The notes: generated by a model not told the origin, from the letters alone. Shown: positions 55,901 through 63,726, numbered from the stretch's first letter. The stretch: 64,000 nucleotides of DNA from VAZQ01 sp963835165 (GCA_963835165.1 CAWIGD010000018.1:186001-250000), one strand, 5' to 3'. Numbers and translations: made by a program.

Positions 55901-56063
55901 TTTGCTTGAGCTCGGCGCACCAGGCGGGATGGGTGAAGTCGCCGGTGGCGACCACGCCGATGCCCTTGCGGCAGGCCCATGCGGCGAGATGCTCGAGATC
56001 GAGATCGCGGCTGGTCGCGCGGGAATATTTCGAGTGGACGTGCAGGTCCGCGTGGAAGCGCAT
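52923..56063 (-). CDS. PHP domain-UvrD/PcrA-type helicase fusion protein
   Basis: 1,046 residues from the ATG at 56063 (MRFHADLHVHSKYS); an ATG at 56108 would add 15 residues. Residues ~3-330 are a PHP-type metal-dependent domain: HxH at 7-9, ATGDFTH, later LEVEISTIY and LTSNSDAHSPGKLG. A CPVC ribbon remnant lies near 292. From ~490 a superfamily 1 helicase follows: Walker A AGPGSGKTRTL (~501), DEFQD Walker B (~674), YRST (~745), LLTLHAAKGLEF (~945) and YVGMTRAK (~985). PHP domains hydrolyse phosphate esters, so the combination suggests a DNA-end or nucleotide processing activity coupled to unwinding. The biological process is unknown. Confidence 0.88.
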   Translation of the reverse strand: MRFHADLHVHSKYSRATSRDLDLEHLAAWACRKGIGVVATGDFTHPAWCAELKQKLVPAEPGLYRLRDDIEQAVAQTLPPACRTPVRFMLEVEISTIYKKGDRTRKIHHLIYAPDFETVDRMSTRLARIGNIASDGRPILGLDSRDLLEIALEAGPHAYLVPAHIWTPWFAALGSQSGFNSIADCYGDLADRIFAVETGLSSDPAMNWRVSFLDRYRLTSNSDAHSPGKLGREATTFDCEVDYFAIKHALESGHGYAGTVEFFPEEGKYHLDGHRKCEVRLSPKETLAHGGLCPVCGQPLTIGVEHRVEVLADRSQAQAAAPPTAGAVSSLVPLPEILSELTATGAASHAVARSYDHAIAKLGAELSILQSVPVEDIAHAGSAILAEAITRLRTGHVIRDAGYDGEYGVIRLFEENELKRLTSGALLFDAPMSKRKPAGAVRPAAPSPAAQEDAPVKSARPLLRIVSDRTSTTASGILAQLDEDQRAAAGIVDGPLLIVAGPGSGKTRTLTYRIAHLVAERGAAAENCLAITFTRRAAAEMRERLARLLPTSTGKVAIHTFHSLGLAILREHASAAGLDHGFRVAGEAERIELLAATLELSAHKAERLLRGISREKRTQSWAGAEVTEARAAYARAMALRNWIDFDDLVALSVRVLVSDARITELYRSRLRWISVDEFQDVDEQQYRLLTLLAPPDGNLCAIGDPNQAIYGFRGADASCFDRFRQDYPEARIVRLARNYRSTGTIVTASSQVIAPRPNEPVAEIVRDMHERIAIHTAPTERAEAESVVKTIEHMIGGHSFFSIDSGRAAVGPQASRSFADFAVLYRTDGQSASLREALDRSGIPYQRHSHTTLAEEPAVRTLLQELGDGSDAATLADDLRAAGNRLAERGDAGAGASIAMALQRLIALAERLGNDRAHFADAAALTTESEFWDARADRVSLLTLHAAKGLEFAVVFIVGLEDGLLPLHWGEPDDAAMAEERRLFYVGMTRAKDRLILSRARQRHWRGRTHMLEPSPFLRDIENELVKHQPMQGGRGKREDRQLKLF

Positions 56064-56384
56064 GCGAGCCACGCCTTCTTCCCCCGATTCGGGTGGACGC
56101 GCCGACATAAGCGGTGATTCGCGATCATGCGCAAAGGACTCCCTGTGGACATCGTTGCATTTAAAGAGATTTTGCCTGTCGGTCCGGAATGGAGTTCCGT
56201 CCAGGGGAGGGCCTGGGCAGCGGCTGCATGCTGCATGCTTGCTGGGCGCGCTGCCCAAGATTGCGCCACCGCGGCGGCGCCGGTCCTTGGATGGCCGCCG
56301 CTTCGCCGGTTACGCGCCTGACAGAACGTGGGAATCTTGCCCGCGGGCGGTGTTGGCATGGCGCTTGAAGCTAGCCCGCCGCGC
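56064..56384. other. Divergent intergenic region before nasT, no gene seen
   Basis: 321 bases between the start of the helicase gene (leftward) and nasT (rightward). It contains short direct repeats (GCTGCATGCTGCATGCT near 56222) but no convincing hairpin-terminator. A sigma-54-like match near 56353 lacks the essential -12 GC and is rejected. The transcription start of nasT was not identified. Confidence 0.45.
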
Positions 56385-56969
56385 ATGCAGTCCTCGCTCA
56401 AGATCGTCATCGTCGACGAGAATCCCATCCGCGCGGCGATCCTGGAAGACGGGCTGCGCGAGGCCGGCCACGTCCATGTGGTGCGCGTCGACGAGATGTC
56501 GCATCTGCTCGCGCGCATCTACACGATCGATCCCGACGTCATCCTGATCGACCTCGAAAATCCCAGCCGCGACGTGCTCGAGCAGATGTTCCAGGTCAGC
56601 CGCGCGGTGAAGCGGCCGGTCGCCATGTTCGTCGATCAGAGCGACACCGCCTCGATCGAGGCCGCCGTCGATGCCGGCGTCTCCGCCTACATCGTCGGCG
56701 GGATGCAGAAGGAGCGAATCAAGAACATCCTCGATCTCTGCATCTCGCGCTTCAATTCCTTTGCGCGGCTGCGCGACGAGCTCGAGCACGCGCGCACCGC
56801 GCTCGAGGAGCGCAAGGTGATCGATCGTGCCAAGGGCATTCTCATGAAGGCGCGGAATCTGAGCGAGGAGGCGGCTTACGTCCTGCTGCGCAAGACCGCG
56901 ATGAACGAGAACAAGAAAATCGCCGAGGTCGCCCAGTCGGTGGTCACGGCCGCGGAGTTGTTGCGATGA
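56385..56969 (+). CDS. nasT: NasT-type ANTAR antiterminator of nitrate assimilation
   Basis: 194 residues from the ATG at 56385 (MQSSLKIVIVDENPIRAAIL); an in-frame ATG at 56358 would add nine residues. Residues ~1-120 form a receiver-like domain (DPDVILIDLENP). Residues ~135-194 are the ANTAR RNA-binding domain: LEERKVIDRAKGILMKARNLSEEAAYVLLRK. NasT-type proteins bind hairpins in nas leaders and prevent termination. Binding of nitrate to NasS releases NasT. nasS follows with an ATGA overlap, and a suitable leader lies just after nasS, so target and regulator are linked here. Confidence 0.9.
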   Translation: MQSSLKIVIVDENPIRAAILEDGLREAGHVHVVRVDEMSHLLARIYTIDPDVILIDLENPSRDVLEQMFQVSRAVKRPVAMFVDQSDTASIEAAVDAGVSAYIVGGMQKERIKNILDLCISRFNSFARLRDELEHARTALEERKVIDRAKGILMKARNLSEEAAYVLLRKTAMNENKKIAEVAQSVVTAAELLR

Positions 56970-58141
56970 ATGCAAGCGAAGCGCGATTGCGGATCGGGTT
57001 CATCCCGCTTGCCGATGCGGCGGCGCTGATCGTCGCGGTCGACAAGGGCTTCGCCGCCGCCGAGGGCCTGGCTATCGAGCTCGTGCGCGAAGTGTCGTGG
57101 TCGAACGTGCGGGACAAGCTCAATATCGGCTTGTTCGATGCTGCGCACCTGCTTGCGCCGGTGGCGATCGCGTCGAGTCTCGGCATCGGCCACGTCAAGG
57201 TGCCGATCGTCGCGCCGTTCGGGCTGGGAATGAACGGCAACGCCATCACGGTATCGCCCGCCCTTTACGCCGCCATCGCCGCCGCAGCCGATGGCAGTAT
57301 CGTCGACCCCATGGTGTCGGCGCGCGCGCTTGCCCGCGTCGTCGCCAAGCGCAAGGCCGGGGGCGAGGAGCCGCTGACCTTCGGGATGACCTTCCCGTTC
57401 TCGACCCACAACTATCATCTGCGCTTCTGGATGGCGGCCGGGGGCGTCGATCCCGACGAGGATGTCCGTCTGGTCGTGCTGCCGCCGCCCTATATGGTCG
57501 ACAGCCTCGCCAACGGACACGTCGACGGATTCTGCGTGGGGGCCCCCTGGAATTCGGTGGCGGTCGACCTCGGCGTCGGCTTCATCCTCCATTTCGTGTC
57601 GGAGATCCTGCTGCGTGCGGCCGAGAAGGTGCTCGCGACGCGCGACCGCTGGGCGCAGGAGCACCCCGACACCTTGCTGCGGCTCGTGCGCGCCCATGGC
57701 CGCGCCGCCGCCTTCATCGAGGACGAAGCCAACCGCGACGAGGTGGCGGCAATGCTCGCCGCGCCCGATCGCATCGGCGTCGCCTCCGAGGTGATCCGCC
57801 GTACCCTCGACGGCCGCATGAAGGTCGCGCCCGATGGCACCGTGCGGGTGAACGATCGCTACCTGCTCGTCGGCCGCAAGGGCGCCGCCCGCCCCGACCC
57901 GGCGCAGGCGGCGTGGCTCTACGCCCAGATGGTGCGTTGGGGGCAGGCGCCGCTGTCGGCCGAGATGCTGGCCGCGGCCAAGGCGGTGTTCCGCCCCGAC
58001 CTCTACGACGCGGCGATCGTGACCGCGGAGCCCACGGTGTCGGGCGAGCCGGCCGATGGGATCGGCGCGTTCGCCGGGCCGTCCTTCGATCCCGGCGCCG
58101 TCGCTGCACACCTCGATAGCTGGACCATCCGGCGGGCGTGA
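56966..58141 (+). CDS. nasS: NasS-type cytosolic nitrate/nitrite sensor
   Basis: 391 residues related to NrtA-type nitrate-binding proteins but with no signal peptide: MNASEARLRIGFIPLADAAALIVAVDKG starts directly in the fold, as expected of the cytosolic sensor NasS. LTFGMTFPFSTHNYHLRFWMAAGG and VDGFCVGAPWNSVAV are blocks shared with NrtA. In characterised alphaproteobacterial systems NasS holds NasT inactive until nitrate or nitrite is bound. It overlaps nasT by 4 nt. The order nasT-nasS is the reverse of what I know from the best-studied systems. Confidence 0.87.
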   Translation: MNASEARLRIGFIPLADAAALIVAVDKGFAAAEGLAIELVREVSWSNVRDKLNIGLFDAAHLLAPVAIASSLGIGHVKVPIVAPFGLGMNGNAITVSPALYAAIAAAADGSIVDPMVSARALARVVAKRKAGGEEPLTFGMTFPFSTHNYHLRFWMAAGGVDPDEDVRLVVLPPPYMVDSLANGHVDGFCVGAPWNSVAVDLGVGFILHFVSEILLRAAEKVLATRDRWAQEHPDTLLRLVRAHGRAAAFIEDEANRDEVAAMLAAPDRIGVASEVIRRTLDGRMKVAPDGTVRVNDRYLLVGRKGAARPDPAQAAWLYAQMVRWGQAPLSAEMLAAAKAVFRPDLYDAAIVTAEPTVSGEPADGIGAFAGPSFDPGAVAAHLDSWTIRRA

Positions 58142-58290
58142 TGGCTGCGCGCCCAAGGTTTTTGCGCTGCACAAAGTTTTTGCATGCATGGGCTTGATGC
58201 GGGCAGCCGGGTCCCGTCGCCGGCGCGCGGCGATCCGCGGCCGGCAAGCTATCTGATTGAAATAACGATGACTTGTCGCCCCGACGCGAG

Positions 58291-58307
58291 TTGGCACGAA
58301 GCTTGTA
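58291..58307 (+). promoter_or_regulatory. Sigma-54-type promoter of the nrt operon
   Basis: TTGGCACGAAGCTTGTA matches the -24/-12 consensus TGGCACG-N4-TTGCW with exact spacing and a perfect -24 element; the -12 element reads TTGT instead of TTGC. Transcription would begin about 58317, just before the hairpin leader. Nitrogen-assimilation operons of this type are classically driven by sigma-54 with NtrC. Confidence 0.7.
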
Positions 58308-58325
58308 AAGCAAGTGACGAGGACC

Positions 58326-58365
58326 GCCGTCAGCGCTGACGGCGACACGGGTCTTATTGCGGACC
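58326..58365 (+). promoter_or_regulatory. ANTAR-type antitermination leader hairpins
   Basis: Hairpin 1 is GCCGTC-AGCGCT-GACGGC (58326-58343): six base pairs and a hexaloop with A at position 1 and G at position 4, the conserved pattern recognised by ANTAR proteins. Hairpin 2 candidate (58350-58365): GGTC(T) and (G)GACC around UAUUGC, in which an A and a G are again three apart, but shifted by one in the loop. Immediately downstream is a terminator. Together this is the expected NasT target. Confidence 0.65.
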
Positions 58366-58379
58366 GGACAGGCAACGCC

Positions 58380-58425
58380 GCCGCCCTGGGGACACACGCT
58401 TTCGAGCGCCGGGGGCGGCTTTTTT
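58380..58425 (+). terminator. Leader terminator controlling the nrt operon
   Basis: GCCGCCC (58380-58386) pairs with GGGCGGC (58413-58419), followed at once by six T (58420-58425). An inner CGCT-TTCG-AGCG hairpin (58398-58409) stabilises the apex. It lies 76 nt before the nrtA start, within the transcript from the sigma-54-type promoter, so by default it would stop transcription; NasT binding upstream should relieve it. Confidence 0.75.
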
Positions 58426-58501
58426 ATTTGGTCACCGCAAGCAGCGGAGCGAGCGGGCGTCAGGGAACAGCGACACAGTCTCGAGAGGACAACGAACCCA
58501 C

Positions 58502-59833
58502 ATGGCCACCACTGGAATCACCGGAATGAAGTCCCGCCGCGGGTTGAGCCGCCGCGCCCTGTTGAAGGCAACCGCCGGCACCGCCGCGTTGCTCGGCGCT
58601 CTGCAGACGAAATTTCCCGGCGGCGTCCACATCGCCCAGGCGGCCGGCCCCGAGGTGAAAAAGGCCAATCTCGGCTTCATCGCACTGACCGATGCGGCGC
58701 CGCTGTTCGTCGCCAAGGAAAAGGGCATCTTCGCCAAATACGGCATGCCCGATGTCGAGGTGCAAAAGCAGGCGTCGTGGGGTGCCACCCGCGACAACCT
58801 CGTGCTCGGGTCCGAGGGCAACGGCATCGACGGCGCGCATATCCTGACGCCCATGCCGTATCTCATCTCCGCCGGCAAGGTGACCCAGAACAACGTGCCG
58901 ACGCCGATGTACATCCTGGCGCGGCTCAACCTGGACAGCCAGTGCATCTCGGTCGGGAAGGAATACGCCGAGCAGCGGATCGGCCTCGACACCAAGCCGT
59001 TCAAGGAAGCGCTCGACAAGAAGAAGGCCGCGGGCAAGTCGGTGAAGGCCGCGATGACGTTTCCCGGCGGCACCCACGATCTCTGGATCCGTTACTGGCT
59101 CGCCGCCGGCGGCATCGATCCCGACAAGGACATCGAGACCATCGTGGTGCCGCCGCCGCAAATGGTGGCGAACATGAAGGTCGGCACCATGGACTGCTTC
59201 TGCGTGTGCGAGCCGTGGAACCTGCAGCTCATCCACCAGAACATCGGTTACACCGCGATCACCACCGGCGAGCTGTGGAACAAGCATCCGGAAAAGTCGC
59301 TCGGGCTGCGCGCGGCCTACGTCGACAAATATCCCAACGCCGCCAAGGCGCTGCTGCTGGCGACGATGGAAGCGCAGATGTGGTGCGAAAAGATGGAGAA
59401 CCGCGAGGAAGTGGCCGCCATCTGCGCCAAGCGCCAATGGATCAACTGCCCGGTCGAGGACGTGACCGACCGCATGAAGGGGAAATTCGATTACGGCATT
59501 CCCGGCAAGGTGGTCGAGAACAGCCCCCACATCATGAAGTACTGGCGCGACTTCGCCTCCTATCCGTTCCAGAGCCACGACCTGTGGTTCATCACCGAGG
59601 ATATCCGCTGGGGCAAGTTCGAGCCCGATGTCGACGCCAAGGCGCTGATCAAGAAGGTCAACCGCGAGGACCTGTGGCGCGAAGCCGCCAAGGAACTCAA
59701 CGTTCCCGCCGACCAGATCCCGACCTCCACGTCGCGCGGCAAGGAGACCTTCTTCGACGGCAAGGTGTTCGACCCGGAGGATCCGCGCGCCTACCTGAAG
59801 AGCCTGGCGATCAAGCGCGCCGAAATCGGCTGA
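58502..59833 (+). CDS. nrtA: Nitrate ABC transporter periplasmic binding protein (NrtA)
   Basis: 443 residues. A twin-arginine signal (LSRRALLKATAGTAALLG) marks export of a folded protein. The mature part (VKKANLGFIALTDAAPLFVAKEKGIFAKYG) and FPGGTHDLWIRYWLAAGGIDP, then VGTMDCFCVCEPWNLQ, follow the NrtA/CmpA pattern that binds nitrate, nitrite or bicarbonate. The nitrate assignment rests on the NasT/NasS leader. First gene of the operon; nrtB starts 41 nt later. Confidence 0.9.
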   Translation: MATTGITGMKSRRGLSRRALLKATAGTAALLGALQTKFPGGVHIAQAAGPEVKKANLGFIALTDAAPLFVAKEKGIFAKYGMPDVEVQKQASWGATRDNLVLGSEGNGIDGAHILTPMPYLISAGKVTQNNVPTPMYILARLNLDSQCISVGKEYAEQRIGLDTKPFKEALDKKKAAGKSVKAAMTFPGGTHDLWIRYWLAAGGIDPDKDIETIVVPPPQMVANMKVGTMDCFCVCEPWNLQLIHQNIGYTAITTGELWNKHPEKSLGLRAAYVDKYPNAAKALLLATMEAQMWCEKMENREEVAAICAKRQWINCPVEDVTDRMKGKFDYGIPGKVVENSPHIMKYWRDFASYPFQSHDLWFITEDIRWGKFEPDVDAKALIKKVNREDLWREAAKELNVPADQIPTSTSRGKETFFDGKVFDPEDPRAYLKSLAIKRAEIG

Positions 59834-59874
59834 CCGTCCGCTTGCGGGAGACTCCTGACCGGGACACGCACGTC

Positions 59875-60768
59875 ATGAACATGCCCCTTGTGAAAGCCGA
59901 ACCCGCGACCGTCACGCCGGCCGCGACAGCGAAGGTGTTGGCGCTGCCGCCGAAGCGGCGGGCGCTGGCGACACGGACGGCGACGGTGCTCGGCAAGGTG
60001 GCCGAACGCGTCGTGCCGCCGGTCGTGGTCATCGCGGTCGCGTTGCTGATCTGGGAACTGCTCTGCCGCCGGACCGGCTCGACGCTGCCGCCGCCGTCGC
60101 GCGTCCTCAGCGACACCTGGGAACTGATCATCGATCCGTTCTTCGATCGCGGCGGCCTCGACAAGGGCTTGTTCTGGCATTTGTCGGCAAGCCTGCAGCG
60201 GGTGGCGTTCGGCTACGTGCTGGCGTCGTTCGTCGGGGTCGCGCTCGGCACGCTGGTGGGGCAATCGACCTGGGCCATGCGCGGGCTCGACCCGATCTTC
60301 CAGGTTCTGCGCACGGTGCCGCCGCTCGCTTGGCTGCCGCTCTCGCTTGCCGCCTTCCGCAACGGCCAGCCCTCGGCGATCTTCGTCATCTTCATCACTG
60401 CGATCTGGCCGATCATCATCAACACCGCGGTCGGCATCCGCAACATCCCGCAGGATTACCGCAACGTGGCGCAGGTCCTTCGGCTCAATCACTTGGAATT
60501 CTTCTGGAAGATCATGGTGCCGTCGGCGGCGCCCTACATCTTCACCGGGCTGCGCATCGGTATCGGGTTGTCCTGGCTCGCCATCGTCGCGGCCGAGATG
60601 TTGATCGGCGGCGTCGGCATCGGCTTCTTCATCTGGGACGCGTGGAACTCTTCGCATATCAGCGAGATCATCCTGGCCCTCGTCTATGTCGGCGTGATCG
60701 GCTTCGTGCTCGATCGCATCGTGGCGGGCATCGCCACCGCCGTCACCCACGGCACCGCCGCCAATTGA
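59875..60768 (+). CDS. nrtB: Nitrate ABC transporter permease (NrtB)
   Basis: 297 residues with a basic N-terminal cytoplasmic stretch and about six membrane segments. The coupling loop is LEFFWKIMVPSAAPYIFTGLR (EAA motif of NrtB/TauC-type permeases). AAEMLIGGVGIGFFIWDAWN is also a family block. Start chosen at 59875 (MNMPLVKAEP). It probably forms a homodimer with two copies of the ATPase encoded next. Confidence 0.9.
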   Translation: MNMPLVKAEPATVTPAATAKVLALPPKRRALATRTATVLGKVAERVVPPVVVIAVALLIWELLCRRTGSTLPPPSRVLSDTWELIIDPFFDRGGLDKGLFWHLSASLQRVAFGYVLASFVGVALGTLVGQSTWAMRGLDPIFQVLRTVPPLAWLPLSLAAFRNGQPSAIFVIFITAIWPIIINTAVGIRNIPQDYRNVAQVLRLNHLEFFWKIMVPSAAPYIFTGLRIGIGLSWLAIVAAEMLIGGVGIGFFIWDAWNSSHISEIILALVYVGVIGFVLDRIVAGIATAVTHGTAAN

Positions 60769-60781
60769 GAGCGATCGCGAC

Positions 60782-61576
60782 ATGACGTCCTACCTCAAGC
60801 TCGATCACATCGATAAGACCTTCATCCGCGGATCGGCCGAGACCGAGGTGCTCAAGGACATCACGCTCGGCATCGACAAGGGCGAATTCGTCTCGATGAT
60901 CGGCCATTCCGGCTGCGGCAAGACCACGCTGCTCAACATCGTGGCCGGGCTTGCGCGCGCGACCACCGGCGGCGTCCTCTTGGAGGAGCGCGAGGTCAAC
61001 GAGCCCGGTCCCGACCGCGCCGTCGTGTTCCAGAACCACTCGCTGCTGCCGTGGCTCACCGTCTATGACAACGTCCGGCTGGCGGTGGACAAGGTGTTCT
61101 CCGGAAAGAAGTCGCGCCCGGAACGCCACGCCTGGACCCTGCACAATCTGGAGCTGGTGCAGATGGCGCATGCCAAGGACAAGCGGCCGGCCGAGATTTC
61201 CGGCGGCATGAAGCAGCGCGTGGGTCTCGCCCGCGCGCTCGCCATGGAGCCGAAGGTGCTGCTGCTCGACGAGCCGTTCGGCGCGCTCGACGCGCTCACG
61301 CGCGCGCATCTCCAGGACTCGGTCATGGCGATCCACCAGAAGCTGCGCAACACCGTGCTGATGATCACCCATGACGTCGACGAGGCCGTCCTGCTGTCGG
61401 ACCGCATCGTGATGATGACCAATGGTCCCGCCGCGCGCATCGGCGAGGTGCTGGACGTGCCGCTGGCGCGGCCGCGGCGTCGGCTCGAAGTGGCGTCCAA
61501 TCCGACCTACCTCAAATGCCGGCAGCGCGTGCTCGAGTTCCTCTACGAACGGCACCGCTTCATCGAGGCGGCGTAA
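60782..61576 (+). CDS. nrtD: Nitrate ABC transporter ATPase (NrtD-like)
   Basis: 264 residues. Walker A GHSGCGKTTLLN (~42-53), signature EISGGMKQRVGLARAL, Walker B VLLLDEPFGALDAL and switch His in LMITHDVDEAV. QNHSLLPWLTVYDNVRLA is the Q-loop stretch typical of nitrate/taurine/cyanate ATPases. The NrtA-like C-terminal domain of cyanobacterial NrtC is absent, so this is the short NrtD type. It starts 13 nt after nrtB. The globin gene follows in 22 nt. Confidence 0.88.
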   Translation: MTSYLKLDHIDKTFIRGSAETEVLKDITLGIDKGEFVSMIGHSGCGKTTLLNIVAGLARATTGGVLLEEREVNEPGPDRAVVFQNHSLLPWLTVYDNVRLAVDKVFSGKKSRPERHAWTLHNLELVQMAHAKDKRPAEISGGMKQRVGLARALAMEPKVLLLDEPFGALDALTRAHLQDSVMAIHQKLRNTVLMITHDVDEAVLLSDRIVMMTNGPAARIGEVLDVPLARPRRRLEVASNPTYLKCRQRVLEFLYERHRFIEAA

Positions 61577-61598
61577 CCAAGGCAGCAAGGTCCGCGCA

Positions 61599-62024
61599 AT
61601 GACCCCGGAACAGGTGACGCTCGTTCAACAGACATTCGGGCAGGTCGCGCCGATCGCCGACAAGGCGGCGGAGATCTTCTACGATCGGCTGTTCGAGGTC
61701 GCCCCTGCGGTCAAGCCGCTGTTCCAGGGCGACATGGCCGAGCAGCGCCGCAAGCTCATGGCCACGCTCGCGGCGGTGGTGCGCGGTCTGTCCGATCTGC
61801 CCAGCATTCTCCCGGCGGCGAGTGCGCTCGCCAAGCGCCACGTCGACTACGGCGCACGGCCGGAACATTATCCCGTGGTCGGCGCGGCCCTGCTGTGGAC
61901 GCTGGAGCGCGGACTTGGGCCGCAGTGGACGCCGGAGGCGGCCGCCGCCTGGACCGCTGCCTATTCGACCCTGTCGGGCTTCATGATCGAACAGGCCTAC
62001 GGCTCCGCCCAGGCGGCCGAATAG
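61599..62024 (+). CDS. Single-domain globin (bacterial haemoglobin)
   Basis: 141 residues: MTPEQVTLVQQTFGQVAPIADKAAEIFYDRLFE is a globin A-B helix start of the flavohaemoglobin/VHb type. The proximal His is in LAKRHVDYGARPEHYPVVG (F helix), with Tyr and Glu of the G-helix pattern nearby. No reductase domain. It is the last gene of the nrt operon. Haemoglobins encoded with nitrate assimilation genes (as in Bradyrhizobium) are thought to remove nitric oxide made from nitrite. That function is inference here. Confidence 0.88.
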   Translation: MTPEQVTLVQQTFGQVAPIADKAAEIFYDRLFEVAPAVKPLFQGDMAEQRRKLMATLAAVVRGLSDLPSILPAASALAKRHVDYGARPEHYPVVGAALLWTLERGLGPQWTPEAAAAWTAAYSTLSGFMIEQAYGSAQAAE

Positions 62025-62090
62025 CGTATTTGCCGCTCGCGCTGATTCCGCTTCAACAGAACGCGCTTGAGCGCTCACTCTTCTGACCGC

Positions 62091-62579
62091 TCACTCTTCC
62101 TTGAAGCCATATTCCGGCACGTTGCCGGAATTGCCGTAATACTTGAACGGCAGGAACTTGCCCGACATGGTGATCTTGACGCGGTCGCCTTTGGGATTGG
62201 GCAGGCGCTCGATCTGCATGTCGAAGTCGATCGCCGACATGATGCCGTCGCCGAATTCCTCCTCGATCAGCGCCTTCCAGGCCGGCCCGTTCACCATCAC
62301 AAGCTCGTAGAAACGGTAGATCAGCGGGTCGGTCGGCGGCATCGGCACGCCGGCGCCGCGCATCGGCACCTCGTTGAGCATCGCCGCTTCGGACTTCGAC
62401 AGGCCGAACAGCTCGGCGGCGTTCGCCGCCTGCGGCTTGGTCAGTTTCATCTGACCGAGCAGCGCACCCACCAGCAGCACCGGCGAAGTACCGCCGATCT
62501 TTTCGTGAATGTATTTCCAGCTCCATCCCTTCTCGCGCTTGATATCGAGGAGCTTTTCCGTGAGATCGGCACGGGTCAT
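62091..62579 (-). CDS. cynS: Cyanase (cyanate hydratase)
   Basis: 162 residues, the usual length. An N-terminal helix-turn-helix-like domain (1-75) is followed by the catalytic domain. The catalytic residues Arg89 and Glu92 (IYRFYELV) and Ser115 (GIMSAIDF) correspond to R96, E99 and S122 of E. coli CynS. It converts cyanate plus bicarbonate to ammonia and CO2. AAGGAG precedes the ATG. It is co-directional with, and 40 nt downstream of, the ATPase gene, so transport and hydrolysis of cyanate are linked. It converges on the globin gene. Confidence 0.95.
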   Translation of the reverse strand: MTRADLTEKLLDIKREKGWSWKYIHEKIGGTSPVLLVGALLGQMKLTKPQAANAAELFGLSKSEAAMLNEVPMRGAGVPMPPTDPLIYRFYELVMVNGPAWKALIEEEFGDGIMSAIDFDMQIERLPNPKGDRVKITMSGKFLPFKYYGNSGNVPEYGFKEE

Positions 62580-62619
62580 GGGTGTCTCCTTGTCCTCTCT
62601 GGTTATTGTCGGGAAACGA

Positions 62620-63540
62620 TCATGCCCGGCCTTGGATCAGGCCTGGCCATGACGGCGTTGGCGGCGTCTCCGTGGCGACCACTGGTTCCGGTGCACCCGG
62701 CCGCACCACCGGCACCGCCCTGCGATCGTAAGTCATGTCCTTCATCTCCTCGGCGAAATTCCTGCTCCGGGTCACCAGGAAATCGATGATGTGGTTGCGC
62801 ACGCCGTAATACAGCGGATGGCGGTGGACGTCGTTGCGCTGGCGGCGCTTGGGCAGAGGGTTCTCGACGATCTCGGCGATCACGGCGTTGGGCCCATTGG
62901 TCATCAGCAGCACGCGATCGGCGAGATAGATCGCCTCGTCGACGTCGTGGGTGATCATGAAAACGGTCTGGCCGGTTTCGGTGCAGATGCGCCGCACCTC
63001 GTCCTGCAGCGTGCCGCGGGTGAGCGCGTCAAGCGCGGAGAACGGCTCGTCCATCAGCATGATCTTCGGCTCGATCGAGAGCGCCCGCGCGATGCCGACC
63101 CGCTGCTTCATGCCGCCGGACAGCTCCGCCGGCCGCTTGTGCTCGGCCCCGGTCAGGCCGACGAGGTCGATGAACTTCTGCGCCTGGCGGTGAAGGTTTT
63201 CCTTGCTCATGAAGCGCCATTTCGACGAGACCGCATAAGCGACGTTGCCCATCACGGTGAGCCAGGGCAGCAGCGCGTGGCTCTGGAAGATCACCGCGCG
63301 ATCGAGGCTCGGTCCTTCGATCGCCTCGTTGTCGACGATCACCGCGCCTTGGGACGGCACGTCGAGGCCGGCGAGGATGTTGAGCACCGTGGTCTTGCCG
63401 CATCCGGAATGACCGATGACGCAGACGAACTCGCCGCGCGCCATCGACAGCCACAGGTCCTCGAATACGGTGGTGCTGCCGCCGCCCGGCGCCGCAAAGC
63501 GTTTGGTGATGCCTTCGATCGAGATGAACTTGTCGGTCAT
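62620..63540 (-). CDS. cynD: ABC transporter ATPase of the nitrate/cyanate type (CynD-like)
   Basis: 306 residues. Walker A GHSGCGKTTVLN, Q-loop QSHALLPWLTVMGNVAYA, signature LSGGMKQRVGIARALS, Walker B IMLMDEPFSALDAL and switch His in FMITHDVDEAI. It closely parallels the nrtD-like protein but has a C-terminal extension. The last residues (PSWPGLIQGRA) and the stop fall within a repeat-like sequence, so the extension is probably repeat-derived. Neighbouring cynS makes cyanate the likely ligand. Confidence 0.87.
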   Translation of the reverse strand: MTDKFISIEGITKRFAAPGGGSTTVFEDLWLSMARGEFVCVIGHSGCGKTTVLNILAGLDVPSQGAVIVDNEAIEGPSLDRAVIFQSHALLPWLTVMGNVAYAVSSKWRFMSKENLHRQAQKFIDLVGLTGAEHKRPAELSGGMKQRVGIARALSIEPKIMLMDEPFSALDALTRGTLQDEVRRICTETGQTVFMITHDVDEAIYLADRVLLMTNGPNAVIAEIVENPLPKRRQRNDVHRHPLYYGVRNHIIDFLVTRSRNFAEEMKDMTYDRRAVPVVRPGAPEPVVATETPPTPSWPGLIQGRA

Positions 63541-63602
63541 GGGGTCGCCATGCCCGGACTTGGCCCTATGGGCGCTGGTTCGAGAGCTTTTTCCCAGGCG
63601 TC

Positions 63603-63686
63603 ATGCGCGGGCTTGACCCGCGCATTCATCCTCTTGGCAAGCGAATCTTGGCAAAGCAGATGGATCGCCGGGTCAAGCCCGGCGAT
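63603..63686. repeat. Compound palindromic repeat, two facing units
   Basis: Unit 1: ATGCGCGGG (63603-63611), CTTGA, CCCGCGCAT (63617-63625). Unit 2: ATCGCCGGG (63664-63672), TCAAG, CCCGGCGAT (63678-63686), preceded by AGATGG. Unit 1 is the inverted version of the unit at 31775-31797. A related, more degenerate unit covers the end of the ATPase gene at 62622-62650. Confidence 0.75.
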
Positions 63687-63726
63687 GACACTTTCTGCTG
63701 GGGAGATGCTGCAGGTCACCACGAGG

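Noticed and set aside
56353..56369. Sigma-54-like TTGGCATGGCGCTTGAA upstream of nasT
   Set aside because: The -24 part is one base off and the -12 part has GA where GC is essential; it also overlaps a possible upstream start codon of nasT.
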